Positions 10,901 to 25,900 of a stretch of DNA of 64,000 nt are shown here, in pieces. This stretch comes from Galbula dea (taxonomy: Eukaryota > Chordata > Aves > Piciformes > Galbulidae). The translations under genes were made by a program, and so were the position numbers. Below the pieces are notes generated by a model. That model was given only the letters and a program-made list of their open reading frames with translations. It was not told where the DNA came from and did no database searches. The stretch spans positions 773 through 64,772 of the forward strand of contig VWZX01010413.1 of assembly GCA_013399015.1 (NCBI GenBank). The letters are read 5' to 3'. The first letter of the stretch is position 1, and each line of letters begins with the position of its first letter.

Positions 10901-13900
10901 AAAGCAGCAACGGCTTTTACTGATACTTTTGTTGAACTGCTTATGGCTCTGGTCAGGAAAAGGTGTAACTTCCTTGCTCTTACACAGAAGGAAGGTAGAG
11001 TGCGAGTCTAATGTTTCAGACGTATTACAAATTTTACGGTCCCTTTCCAATCTCTCTGGTCGTTTTGATTCATTCCATTAATGCCACAGAAACATGTTCT
11101 GTCTGCACAGCCGCTTTGGAATCCTTTCCTTTCAAAAGATTGAAATACACATGTGCAAACACACAGGGATATGCACGAAGTGCCCACTTGGACCATCTCT
11201 TTGAAAACAAATCTGCGTGTTTGTAGATCAGAGTATCCTGACATTAGTTAGAGGATTAAAATCCTTTAAGTCAAAAATCAACGAATCGCCTCCGGAGATT
11301 TGCCTTACCTTTAGGTGCTTGGATACTCGGGGGGGGAAGCAAAGCAGTGTTGATTTTCTTCCTTCTGTTACCCTTTTTGTAAGGGTGTTGCAGAAGAAAA
11401 ACAGTATGAAAACCATTTCTTCATGCTCACGTACAGCATCTGGTCTAAGGTAACCCATAACAAGGCCAAATTTCTCTCAGAAATCACTTTCCCCAGCTAC
11501 GCTTTCAAGGCGTTTTCTTTCTAAAGCAGAAAGCCCCGCCATGCTGAATACTATGCTTGCAAAGAGCGCTCCAGCAAAATGGTGCATATATGATGAGGGA
11601 TGCCAGAATCCAGATAACAATCAAAACAGGTTTTAGGTTGTAGAATTCTTCACGTTCTTTCAGTGACCATACCAGGCATTTCCATCCTTGTTTCTTCAGA
11701 AAACTTGGCTGTATTTCTATGTATTTGTCCAAACATCTGTCCCTACCAGTAACTTTGAATTTGATAGTGATTTTTTATCATATTTGGCAGAGGAATGGCA
11801 ATCTTTTCTGAAACTTTGTGAAAACACTGCTTAATGGAGGTGAGGGCACCAAATTCTTGTTCCAGCTAAGAAAATACAGCAGTTTAAACTCAACAGTCAT
11901 TTATTCTATTGGCCTATCATTAGCTAAGCAGTACATGCATTCTCTGTGGTTTCAAAATATGCTAATGTCCCTTTGGAAAGATGTAACTACATTCAGATAC
12001 TGGTGAAATAGCGAACACCTTACCTATTGTGAGATCCACCTCAGATTATTACAAAGGAAACCCATTCGGGGAAGGAATCTTTTTAAAGTGATTGATTTAT
12101 GAATACTAAACATAAACTGGCTTGCTGTAGCTTCCGTACAGACATTATATTTAAGCTCAGTATCCATAAGCAACAGCTTTATTTTCTGTGCAAATATCAA
12201 AGTTTGTCACTCCTAATAGATCTCTTAGGCTCCACATCCGCTACGCCTTTGCTAGTTTCCCTTTGGGGAAGCGAAAATGCATTAACGAATTGCAGATGAT
12301 GTTCATAGTGGTTTTATACTGGTGACGTACATATAATTCTTACCAGCGCGGTAACTCAAACAGAAGCATAGAAACACAGAAAGATAGATACGTCTCACGG
12401 TTGGAAAGGACCTTCAAGATCTTTAAGTCCAACCGATAGCCCTGCGCTACTGCTGTCACTAAACCAATCCCTTAAGTGCCGCATCTACCCTTTTTTTTTT
12501 AAAAAAAAACCTCCAGGGATGGTGACTCCCCAGCTTCCCCGGGCAGCCTATTCCAATACTTCACCGCTCTTTCGGTGAAGCAATTTTTCCTAATGTCCAG
12601 CGTATACCTCCCCTGGCGCAACTTGAACCCATTCCCTCTAGTCCTATCGTTAGTTGCAAATGAGAAGAGGCCAACTGTCGCCTGCAGATCTGTCTATTCA
12701 AAACTGCTCGTTCATACTCAGTCCCTCAATTTTATGTTGAAAGTAAGCATTCACGCAAAGCAGTATTTTTTGGTTTATTTTGACTGTCTGAAGAATAAAT
12801 ATATATATTCAGAAATCACTAATGCTGGCCTCCATTCTGACTGGGAGGTGATTTCTACTGTGAAACCCACTTTTACTCATTCTTTTTTCCAAGGATTATG
12901 CAGGAATCCACCCTTAATAACTTACTTATTATTTAGCAACTTATTCCTGATTTTAGTGGAAGTATCATAAATGCTAAAAAGATCAGTGGCTTAGCAGTTC
13001 ATTTTGTGACACCCCAAACCTGAGCGTGTGAAAGTTCTGTTTATTATTTTGATTACTTAAAAACAATAAGGAAAAAAAGACATGAAATAAAGTATCACAG
13101 TAATTTAATCACGCAGAAAGCAACTAGAATAACGGCGTTGCCTTCTACGTGGCATATCAGAAAGCTATCTCGCATCTAGCAGTGAACTATTTTCTTTTAA
13201 AAAACTTGCTAGGTTTATAAGCGAGCTATTACCTCATTCATTATTCTCTCATTAGTCCTTTTAAATTAGAAACACCATGAGTAATAGATATTGAAGACTG
13301 TCAGGGGCATCATGGATTAACTTTGAAAGACAAAATAACGTTTTCGGAAAAATGTTGTGTGGAAGACACAAAAATGTGGTTACATTTTAAGCCAAAAAGA
13401 AAAAAAAGTATTAAAATGTTATCATTTCTCAGGTCTAACTCATGCTAGGGTCACTTTTTAAAATACAGTCTGTCTTCATGGGGCTTACTGCAAATTTAAG
13501 TTCTGTTTCTTAAGTTATACACTTTACATCCTGTTCACCATGAAGCAAAGACAGTTTAACGTTACGATTGTTGGTTTCTATTCGAATTATACGTGCAGCG
13601 TTACAGATGTAAAACTCTTCCATTAAAGGCTGCTTTCTTATTGTAACAGATACGAGGAACGATTTTTCCTGCTCCGAATTTTAACCCCGTTATGGATGCC
13701 CAGCTGCTAGGAGGAGCCCTACAAGGAATTAGTGAGTATCTCGACTGATTCTAACATATCTTTTTTGTTTCAGAAAGCTCTCATAAAATAACCAGCATTA
13801 AGCTCATAAAAGTGTCATCGCGTATCTGGTGATGGATTATTCAGCCTATCACAATAAGACACACTGGCAATGTTCAAATAAACAACGCGTTTGCATTTAC

Positions 13901-16900
13901 AGCATCTAAGAGGTGATTAAAATTAATCCAAAGTCTATACCGACACTTAAGGTAATAAATAGTTCCCTTGAGAAAATAAGAAAAAGAAAACAGAATTCTG
14001 TGTTATGTCGCTACAGTGAAGGCCAACGAAGAAAGGGTTTTTAATCGTAACCGGTCACCTAGAAACAAAAATAAATGGAGTAGAAAGGTCAAAGAATTAC
14101 CTTCAGTCAGAAGCAATTTTTTTTTCAGTCTACGCAGAAACTAAATTTTTGTTCCTAAAAGCATTTTTCTCTGTTTAGACTTTTCTGTTTTCCTGTTGAA
14201 TATTGTTGGTATTGCTGAGGGTCAGGATATTGATTTTTTATTTACTTTTTTTACTACCCAAAACATGTCCCTCACAATAAAATTGTTTTCTGTATCAAAA
14301 TTTTTATACCCCTTGGGCTTTTCACAAGGTCATAGAACATCAAATCTTGCATTCTGATTTTGGTTTGTTTAATGGAAACGTGAGGACTCAGACTGAATGT
14401 CAAATAAACCACGAGTATTACTGACCAAGGGGAATCTGAAGTATCTTTTTGATTAAGTTGGCTCCAGATGAAAAGTTTTAAACATCTTGTTAAACTTCAA
14501 ACGGCACTTTTAACGCAATGTATCTAACATGGCAATGCAGAGATGATTCTCTTCATTAAATACAGTGAATGCAAATGCATTAACCTGACTTTTCATTTAC
14601 CTATCAAAGTACATGGAACAAAGTTCTAATTTCAAGGACAATTAACCAAATAAAAAGTTCTGCTTCAGAGGAGTTTAAGTCTCTACAGCCTTTACAGGCA
14701 CTGACACCTCGATGCCGAACCTTGTATACGACACCCCTTCTCGTGTGGAAGTTTAGTCACATATTTTGTACCACTGATATCAGAGTTATTACATAAATGA
14801 ATAAAGTTATTTAGGTTTTTACGTATTTCCTGAATCCTTCTTAGCTTTCACTGTGAGACTATATAAGCTGTGCAGACACCTGCAAATAATCATAATTATT
14901 TTCTGAGAAGTCAAGAGAAAACCTTACGCACAGAGTTTCTGTAATACTTCAGGGTTTCGTGTTTGATGGAAATCAATCAGGCTGATGCTAAATCAGTGTC
15001 TTGCTAAAAATCTGGTGCAATTGTGGCTAAATAACCGAGAAGAGAGAGAACTAATCCTGGTCTATAAAGGGCAAATATAGACTTCCTCTTCCAATTTAAA
15101 AAAAAAAAAAACAAACCCAAAACAAAACCAAAACAAACCAAAACAAAAATGTATTCAATGCCCAATTACATTTGTATCAAAATGAAACCTGTCAGTTACA
15201 AGTTATATGATAGCATCGGCTTAAAAAAAGCTGCAACAGGTATAGAATGTGTATCTGGAACGCAAATATATATGCCTATATGAGAGTGACTGCTGGAAGG
15301 CTACCCTACTCCATTCAAATGCCAGCTGATCCCCGAGGCTTTCCAGACTAATTCGTCTCTGATGCAAATGTGACAAAGTCAATCGATTTATACTTGGAGA
15401 CAGATATGTATTGCAGATTGTCATTAAAATGCTTGGACACCTGAAATTACAAAGAGCCAACTTTTGGGATGGAAAAAAAAAAAAAATTATAAAATAAGCG
15501 TCAGAACACGTTAATCATTATCTTCTTTTTCATAAGCAGTAAATACTGGTTCATTACAGTTTAGCCATTTAGCAAAAGATCATAGGTAACCTTCAACAAA
15601 ATGACACTGGAAATTGGCTAAAATGATATCTTTTTAGAAACTTAGCAACTGATGTTATATAGTTTCTTCGAAAACATATATCTTCATCTGTTTTATTGAT
15701 GCTTTCAAATACATTGAGCTCAAGGGAGATGGTGATACATCTGACAATGGCAGACCAAGTGGTCTCTCTGATATCACTTTTTGATAGCAGTACACCAGCA
15801 AGTGAAAAGTACATAAGCATGGTAAAGATAACTGATGTTGATAAATACCACTGGGATATTGATTTGTTGACCTAAGAAATTAGGTTAATGTCCTTGAAAA
15901 AAGAACCCAATAAACAATCATAAATGTAAGTAAATAACAATCCTTTATTAATTTAGACTCAGCGTTGTGTTTCCTTGACAGGTTGTGAAAAAGATGTGCT
16001 CATTGATATCCTGACTCAGCGCTGCAATTCACAGCGGCTTACGATTGCCGAGGCATACAGAGACGTGTATGGCAGGGTACGGCAGAGCTGTTTTGTACTT
16101 TTGTTATTTCTGTCTCTCCCGTCTCCACAGTAGTTGGTCAGCTCTTCTCTCAGGTCGTTCACCGGAACCAAAAGCCTGGCAGACACCTGGCTGGCACTAA
16201 GAGACTGGCACGCAACTTCAGTCATGTAATTATTGATACCTCTGTCAGTTTCAAATTGCCACTTATACAGCAGAAGAATTATGCCACACAAAGTTAAAGT
16301 ACACACAAAGTTACCAAAAAAAGGGACACGGAAAGTTTCTTCTTCTATAGTTCCTTGTCGTCCTCTATTGACCAAACCAGAATTTCTGGATGGACTTCTT
16401 TCTTCCTCTATGGAAGCTTTTGGGAGTTTCTGCATTACATTTTTCAAGATCTTTGAAAACATAACAAAATGATATTGTATTTTTCAATACTTCCCCTCCC
16501 TTAGTTCTGATTGCAGGAATAAGTTTTAATTAGTATCTATTTGCATTATTAATTTCATTTTCCCACAGGCCTGTTGTCAGAAGGAAGATGGCTTAATGAA
16601 CTAATTTCTATTCCATGTGTTATTTAGTGGCGGCCAAATGCACGTAATGTGTATTCACCGAAGACTGTGTATATTTCTTCACCATCAATTAAATTTTTGA
16701 TGTGTATATGTCCTCCATTGCTACTCCATTTACTCCATAGCTACTAATTTAATTATATTCGGATATGTGTCAAAAACAAAGTACAGGCCTGAAAAAGATG
16801 CAGCTTTGAATAGATAAGAGTTTATATCATGGGAACCATGTCTGGTACTCCTTTATGTTCAGAGGCAGGTCAGAACATATCTGACAGCTGCCTAGTGCTG

Positions 16901-19900
16901 TACAGAAACATGAAAAATGTGTGCACAAGTATCCTCTTAATCAGAAACAGCAACGATCCAACTTAACAAGCAGTTGGTATTTGCAGAGTATTGAGGAATG
17001 CTACCAGGAAAGGGGACAGTGAGACAGAAACTCTTGTCCATTCCTCAGCTACCTGGCAAGCGAGTACTGAGACATATGCGGGGGAAGAGGAGGGAGTTCC
17101 TTTTTGTTAATCCAGCATCTATCAGAAGTAGAGAATTCAGTTTGAGGGTAATACATACATAAAACTGAAGCACATAACCCTGCGGGAATCCCAAGCAGCT
17201 ATTTTTATGGACGACGAGCAATGTGGATGACTTTTCTAAAATAGTCGCAATAGTAACAAGGGAAGAAGCTCAAGAAATTTGTGTTCTATGGGGTTTGACT
17301 CCCAGAGGTGCTCAGGTCCTACAGATTTGCACAGGAAATATGCCAAGGGAAGCTGCAGATGCTCTGTCATTGTACTCAGGTTTCCAAGCCTTTAAGCAAT
17401 GACTGCACTTAAACCCCCAAGTTTTCTTCTGTATTCTAATAAGCCAAAAATCAATGAGAGGCTGCGCACAGAGGGGGGTGGCAAATAGCTCCTTTTCTGA
17501 CTGGCAGCCTCTCACAAGCAGGGTCCTCCAGGGATCGATATTGGGATCTGGGGGTCCTGGTGCACAACAAGCTCAATACAAGTGAAGAGTGTGCTGCAGT
17601 GGCAAAGAAAGCCAAGAGGGTGCTGGGTAGCACCAACAAAAGCATCACCAGCAGAGGTGAAGAAGTCATTATCGTACTGTACTCAGCACCGGTCGGGCCA
17701 CCCCCTGGAGTATTCTGTTCAGTTTTGGTCTTCCTGATGCAGAAAAGATGTAGACAGGCTGGAGAAGGTCCAGAGAAGGGCCACAAAGATGAGCAAAGGA
17801 CTGGGAAGCCTGCCATGTGACAAATGGCTGAAAGGAATGCATTTGTTCAGCCTTGAGAAAAGAAGGCTTAGAGGAGACCTTATCGCCATGTTCCAGTATT
17901 TAAAGGGCAGCTACAAAGAAGATGGAGACTCCTTTTTTTTTACAGGGAGTCACATGAAAAAGAATAAGGGGCAACGGGTACAAGTTACTCCTAGGGAGAT
18001 TCCAACTGTACAGAAGAGGAAAGTTTTTCACAAGAACAATCAGACATTGGAAAAATCTCACCAGGGAAGTGGTGGATTCCCCAACATTGAATATATTTAC
18101 GATTAGGCTGGACGGGGTGCTGAGCCGTCTTATATAGACTTTGATTTTGCCAAGAAAGTTTGGGCTAGATGATCTTTGAGGTCCCTTCCAAAATGGTACT
18201 CTGTAATTCTATGAATCTTACGTAGTCTGCTGGCTTGTGTGTCTACCGTCATCTCACCCATGCCAGTAGAAGCATGAGGTACTACTTAAAAGAATATTTT
18301 TCTTTGTTAATTTTAGCCAGAATTCATCTTTGACAGTTCATCTTTATTCATTTACAGAGAAAACCACTAATACTTTATTTAAGGTGTCTTCATGAAGTGT
18401 GGTTATTGAAATAATCGTGTCTATGCTTTTTTTTTTTCCAAGGATCTCATAATAGACCTAAAAGACAATCTCTCTCATCACTTCAAAGAAGTCATGGTTG
18501 GCTTGATGTATGCACCTGCCTCCTACGATGCCCAAGAGCTCCGGCATGCCTTGAAGGTTTGCATAGAACTGCCTTCAGAATTGCATAGATCTTGCTTTCA
18601 GGACTGCTTAGAGTTTCGGCCACTAATTACAGTACTGAATATACATTTAATTGCGGGGGGGGGGGGGGGGGGTTAAGTGTAACATTTGGTTTATAAACTG
18701 CTTGAATTTACATACTGGAATAGTGTACTGCTACACAGCACACTAGGACATCAGAAATAGCGATTTACAAAGTTTATTCATTGGTATGCTAAAACCAGCA
18801 TAAATATCCTTCTCATATAACAAATATAACCCATTTAATACCCATGGTAAACAAAGAAAAATTTATACCTGGAAATGTAAAGCGCAGATCCTGGAAGCAT
18901 TTATGTATGTTATGAACAAAATTCATTTTCATTTTAACAGCCAGTGCCGCATACTAAGCCTTCAAGTCTGAAAAGACGAACACTTTAGCAGAATATATCT
19001 TTAAATAAACAGAAACTACTGTGTGACAAAGCAATAATCACTCCACTTAAATTGAACTGATTGCATATTTTGAAGAAAATATTTCCTTTTCTTCTCAGGA
19101 TCTCATCCTGTGTTCCTTGAACGTCATAAGTTTTGAAAACAGCAAAAGTATTTTTTCAAAGATCACGTACTTAAATGGTAAAATTCATTACTGCAGAGAA
19201 CTGTGGAGGCCAAAACCACAATCATTTCACAAAGGACTTCAAAGATCCTGTGATTCGATACATTTTTAGAAAGCAGGTCTGGTGTTAGCTACTGAAAATA
19301 ATCATTCTTGGCAAATTGTTTCTCAGGAAATTCCTAAATTGCAAATTCCTGGAAGATGGGAGATCATATCAGAACTCAACACTGAATTCCTTCCTTTCCG
19401 TGAATATTTGCTACTGTCCGCTGTAACAAATAAGGCACAGATTATATGACTCTGAGCAAGGTGATCTATATTACGTGTTTTGAGAATCCTCTCAAAAAAA
19501 ACCCCAACGAACTGCAGTTTCATCTTGACCTTCAGACGCTTAAAGCAATGCACTTTTTAGAACTACTGATATATTTTTAATTACGGTTGGCGTTAAAAGG
19601 GTTGTGAAATATCTTTTCTAGATTAATTAATTAAAATTAGATTAATTAATTAAAATTACTGACAAAACCATAAAAGTTTTTTCTTCTTGTTTTTTTTTCC
19701 AAACATGGGTCAAAGCTAAACTTTCTTAGAGTATTTTATCTTGATCTGGATTCATATGGCCAAAGTAAAAACCAGGCCTTATAGGCCTCCAGGCTCAAAC
19801 TCAGTGTCATGTTCTCCCATTTTCTCAAATGCAGAATAGTCACCGAGACTATACGTGTACATATCAGAAGCGGCATATTCAGCATATCTTACATCGTGTG

Positions 19901-22900
19901 GCAAAATACAATGATTTGCAGCACTGCATGCATGGCCGTGACGTTTCCCTTAAATACCAAGTTTACAGTAGACACTGCAGACAATAACATTCCTAAATAA
20001 ATAATAATTTTTAAAAAAAAAACAACCAAACCAAAGCAAAACAAGACAGAGACACAATATAATAGTTGTGTTCACATCTACTTCAACTTGCCTGAACACT
20101 TGGTGGAGACGTATGTTCAATCTTTGCATCTGATTTCTTTCAGCAAATTCTTACTAAAGCTCTAAAATTTCTCCCATTATGTTTCTGTCAATACTAGTCT
20201 TGCTTCATTCCCCGCTTGCTAGCGTACATGCTGAAATTCAGATGAAGAAGGAATATATTTACAGTATAGGGTTTACTACTAATTTAAATTCATTTTCTGT
20301 TCAAACAGGTACACTATGCAAAACTACACTCTGGATTGCTCCAGCAGAGACTGCTATTCTTTTGTTAGTTCTGATAACTGCAGAATTGCTTTCTTCAAAA
20401 AGCTGTGGTTTCTACTAACAACGTCTTTTCATATTTACTTCTTTCCACACAGGGAGTAGACACGGAAGAAAAATGTCTAATTGACATACTAGCCTCAAGA
20501 TCAAATATGGAGATCTTCCAGATGAAAGAAGCCTACTTAATGCGTAATGTTTTTTACAAGTGCACAGCAGCAGTTGTACTATGTGTGCTATGAATTATTA
20601 GCACACATGAAGAAACTGAACTACAAAAATGACTTCTCAGTACTAACTGATTCCCTTCCCCCTCTTTTCCCTTGACTATATACAAAAGGCTGAAGCAAAA
20701 TGTTTAAAGTTTAGAAGACCTCATAGTATTTTTGAGATGTATTGCTGCCTGTGACATTTGAAATATCTGAAGTCACATTTGGGAATTTTCAGAAACTTCC
20801 GCACACTTTAATCAAAGCAAGTACATAAGCTGTTTTCCTTCAAAAAGTGCTCACTCCACTCACTTGCCTTAATGGAGGATTTCTGAGTATCCCACTGCCG
20901 CACAGCAACAGCAGTAGCGGGGCTGAGCCCGTGGGTGGGTGGACAGGTGAGCTAGGGCGGCGGCTGAGGCCCCCCCGGCAGAGCAGAGCCCCCTGGCAGG
21001 GCCCAGACAGACCTGCCAGCCCCATGGCCGGTTCCATGTAGAGCCTGCACAGGAACAAACGCAATAGAAAATGGACACATATTTGCAGACTATTTATTCA
21101 TCCTTTTTTTTGCTAATCTTCATTAGTACTATTCAGAGCATGTTTACTTGTGATTTTTAACATGTTTGGGGTTTTTTAATCTAGAGTATAATAACGATCT
21201 TCAACAAGATATTGATTCTGAGACTTCAGGTCATTTCAGAGATACACTCATGAATCTTGCTCAGGTACTGTAAAAACAAGTGGTGTGTCTTACATTTCTA
21301 AAAAATTCTTAATAGCTTCTGATACTATTTGAGAAGTCTTCAATTTTAAGGTGATTGGTTAAACTAGTTCAATAGGGCTAGAATTTGAACAAGAAAGGGG
21401 GGAAAGCAGAAGAGGAAGGCCACTTGAATGCCTTCATTTACTTTGACTTTGGCTTTGAGATGGAGGCCAGGGTCAACAGAGTATTTTCTTAATATATTAA
21501 GTCCCTGGATACTCCTCTCTTTGACGTGCCTCATGTCAAAAGGGGCATACTTGTACAAATAGGATTTGATTTTTAAATCTCTGCTTTCTCCATCATTAGA
21601 GTATATAGTTCACAATCCAGTCCAGGCATTACGTAAAAATGGAAATATATCCACATTTAACTATAAGAGAAAGTATTAAATAGTTCTCTGTTTTAAACAC
21701 TATGTTCTTTCTGCTACTGCGTATGCTAAATCACAGTATGTTTTAACGCAGGCAAATAAATTATCACTATCGCGCACCAGTTTTTGCAGTTTTACCAATT
21801 TTTAGTTTTATGCAACAAAGTCGGTCATCCTCAAACTATCATGACTTCCCGTTCTCACTGGAGTCACTCTGCTCATTATCTTAAAAGAATTTTGTAAACC
21901 GGATTAACAAATAATGACAGAAGAACTAACAGAAGATAAAGGCGTACATAAGATCTGTCTCTAATTTTTATAGATGGGTGTCTGGAGAAAAAGATTTTAC
22001 TAAGATTTGAAGTAGCAGCAGATCTCACTGAGGTACAGAGATAAAGAGCAGATGTTTCAAGAAGCTATAAACAGGAAATATTTTTTCTAATGTTGAATGT
22101 TTTTTTCCCCCTCATAATGAAAATTCTTTCTTGCTTAAAGGAAGAGCTACAAGTAACCTCATTTCTCATCTTTATTAAAATCATGGGACGCAGTTTACTT
22201 GTCAAAAAAAAAAAATTTAAAATAAATTATCTGAGACTACATTATTAGTGCTTTTTTTATTAAGCCAAAGATACCGATAAAGAGGCCTGAAATCAGCACC
22301 TTCTTAGCTAACAAGATCTAACTGCTATTTTTCTCAAGATAGAGCCGAGTCACAGGAAATTCCAACTTTACTCAGTTATATTTGTATGCTTCTGAAGATT
22401 ATTAGTTGAATCATCCACGTTTGGATATGGATCTTATATTAAAACCCAGCGATATTTTGTCAAAATATATCCTTTCTAGTTCTAGTATCAACCAAATCAC
22501 AGAAGAGTATTCTACAGCAACATTTTCAATGCAACCTTTAACTTTTTTTTCAGATACCCTTTTCTTTGATTTCCATTAAACCTTAGCACGGATGATACAC
22601 GTCTGACTATAGGTAGAAGTAAATGTGCTTTACATAAGGAGAGCAAACTATTCAATTGCTAAGGCAGATCAGAAGTTACAGGTTATAGTACTTCCTAAAC
22701 AAATTAACAGCATCGCACAATAACGATAACTAATATTTTAGTACGAGACAAACATTTTTAATCTAAGTCTCTTTTTTTGGGGGGTATTAATTGAAATATG
22801 GTTCTTTTCCACAATTAAAAAAAATAATTTTACATACTGTGGGATTCTCCAGCAAAACTATGCCAAGAGTATATGCCACTGTAAAATGTTAGTGAGGAAA

Positions 22901-25900
22901 GTGGACATCTGATTCATGTAGAATATTATTTAACTTATTGTTTGCTTTTCTGTCTTTTTTTCCCTCTGCTTTCTTATGTATGTAATATTATGCAGTCGTT
23001 CCAGCATAATTTCTTTCAAGCAATTTGTCCTGTTACTAGGAATTCCACTATGTGAAATTGTTACAATTTAACTGAAACCTAAATTAACATTTTTAATGGC
23101 AAAGAGCTACAAATCAGTCATTCTACAATTTGAGAGCCAATAAGTAATTTTAATGCTCCCTTTCACGTGTGCGATAAAATGACTGTAAATTTTAAACTGA
23201 ATTGCTTCAAGCGCATACCTTTACGGCAGCGATTACCTGAAGCTTCACATTTTACTGAGAGTTCTGCACGTAAGGCTGATTTGTTTCCTTACAAGGAATC
23301 TACAGTTAAAAGAAAAAATTTCAAAAGTTGTGTGTTCTCTTTTTCTAACAACCATATAATCCAGATCATAGCATGTTTAGTAAGGCATACCAGCTTGATT
23401 TGTCTAGCTGGAAATTTATTAAATATATGGGGAAATTAGAAGTTTCGGTTTATTTATCAAATTTGCCAACCAATTTCCTAGTGTTGGGTCTTAATTTAAG
23501 ACGATGATTATGAGCAGTCAAAATCTCTGTTATTTGATGTGCTCGCTCCTACGGTTTGTGTAGGAAGGAGAAAAAAACAAAGAGAAAAGATAGGGAAAGA
23601 TACTCTTATCCTTGTTTTCTCCCCATAGTTACATATTCCAGTAAGCAATATAACATCCATAATACTGGAAATTGTGGTGGCATGGCAGTGGGAAGGTACA
23701 AGCTTATTTAAAATGGGAGTAAAAATGGGATAGGTTTATTCACTTCATTTCTTCCTCTCACAAGACCTTTTGTCCTTCCAGAGTTCCTCTCCTTAGAGGA
23801 GATGAATACATTATGTGACAACCTGAAGATATTTTCTACAGTTTCAAATTCAGCCATTGAATACACTGAGCCAATCTTAAAGCCCATATATGTTATGACA
23901 ACAAATGAAACATAGCTTCATATAAAGACACCTTTATATTCCTATAGTCTTTTAGGTTCATCTTTTGAAGAAAATGTATTCTTTTTTCTCCCAGGGAACA
24001 AGGATGGAAGGGTATGCAGATCCTTCTACAGCTGCTCAAGATGCAATGGTAAATATAGCCAGATGTGAAGTTCTCAAACATAAAAAAAGAACCAATGCAA
24101 ATGTTAAAAAGTGATTTAGGACTGACTTTAAAATTTTCTTTCTTTTTTTTTTCTCCCCCCGGTATATTAGATTCTGTGGGAAGCATGTCAGCAGAAAACA
24201 GGCGAACACAAAAACATGCTGCAAATGATTCTCTGCAACAAGAGTTACCAGCAGCTGTGGATGAGTAATTCAGGGGTTCAGCTCTTTGAACAGATTGGAA
24301 AGGAAAAATCTGATTTCCTAGTAAAACCATGGTTTATATGTTAGGAAGCTCAGTGTGCAGCAGGGTATTAGTCTGAAACCTCAGTGTGAACCGTTGGAGC
24401 GCTCAGACTCCCACTGATGTTCATGGGATTTTGGAAGTAATGCAAAAATGAACCTTGCCTGATGACTACAGACAGCTGTAGATAGAACAGACAGACATCG
24501 GGATGCCTAGTAACAGTGAGGAGAACGTATGACCAAAGAAAGGCATAGGCTATGGCTGCAGTGAGTTTACGTATGACCTAACAGTATGAGGTAAATTTTT
24601 CTTAATTATTTTCTTCATTTTTCCTAAGTAACTCTTTGTTATGAGTGGAATCACCTTAGGAGAGGCAGCTGGAGTATTTTCAACACATGTTTGTATGTGA
24701 AAACAAACTGCTGTATTGAAGCTTTCCCCCGGAATCTTCAAGGAAGTTTTTAATGGTCAGGGTCCACATCTACTCTCTCATAATGAACACACAGACAAAC
24801 ACACACACACACGCACTCGAACATAATGGGACATTTTTATTTAAAGTAGATAATCAGACATAATTACAGATCGCAAGAAAGTTATGTGAGATAATCCAAT
24901 CTTCCACTGCACATAAGAAACCTCTTGTGTTTGTTTGGTGACAAGTTTGAGGTGTCTTTGTCTCTGCAGTGGAAAAAATACTCTCTTTGGTGACAAGTTC
25001 ATCTCTCTGCAGCCAGCTGTATTTCTTATGCCAACTTATAACGGTAGCTTAGGACTACATTGCTGTCATGGATCAACAAATTCTGCCGTGACTTCTGTAA
25101 GGCTGGTGATTGTATGATTAACATAATGTAACACATCTGCTTACGCTCGTCTACTCTCTGTAGCAGAGATTCGAGGGTCCCGACTGTAATGTAGTCCTCC
25201 CAAAGTTCTGTCGTAAGCGGCGAGTTGAAAATTTTCCTCCTTCCTTAAAGGGATAGGCAAGCCCTGTATATTTGTGTGTGTAAGTCTGAATACCTGCATT
25301 ATTCAGAGTGTCCACGTCTAGATACTGATGCGTTAATGAACGTCATGCCATGCCTTCTTGTCACAGTCTGTGAATCTCTGGCCAGTTTTAGTCACGCTGA
25401 GCAAGGAGGTTGTCTTAATGACACGACATTCTTTTAAGTTTCATAAACAGAGGTCGCCAGATAAGAGAATTTATTAAAGCTTCCTGTTAAACAGAGGATT
25501 TAGCGTGCATTCATTGTATACTGCACACTAGAGAATCCAGAGAGAGAATGTCCTGGAAGCCAGGCTTCAAGCTACTCTTTTAGATTGCCTTACCTGCAGG
25601 ATATAAACATAATGAAACACTGAGAATAAACAGGGGAAAAAATAAACTCAATAGATATAGTACTGGAGGAAGCAGGGGGGAAAAAAAAAAGGCACGTTGA
25701 TCATTATTAATAAACTGGAATAAAGTAAGAATATTTTTTATTCTTCCAAGTTTTCCAGGAGTTCCAAAATATCTCTGGGAAAGACATAGTGGATGCCATT
25801 AATGAGTGTTATGATGGATACTTTCAAGAATTACTGGTTGCAATAGGTAACATAAAGATACTATTTTATAATAGCAGTAATTTCTTAATAGATATCTAGT

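Noticed and set aside
16016..16462. 148-codon minus-strand open frame overlapping ANXA10 exon 3
   Set aside because: No recognisable motif, and it overlaps a conserved sense exon; regarded as chance, though its length is slightly unusual.
23893..24330. 145-codon minus-strand open frame over ANXA10 exons 7-8
   Set aside because: Overlaps two conserved sense exons and reads poly-Lys through the T tract; chance frame.
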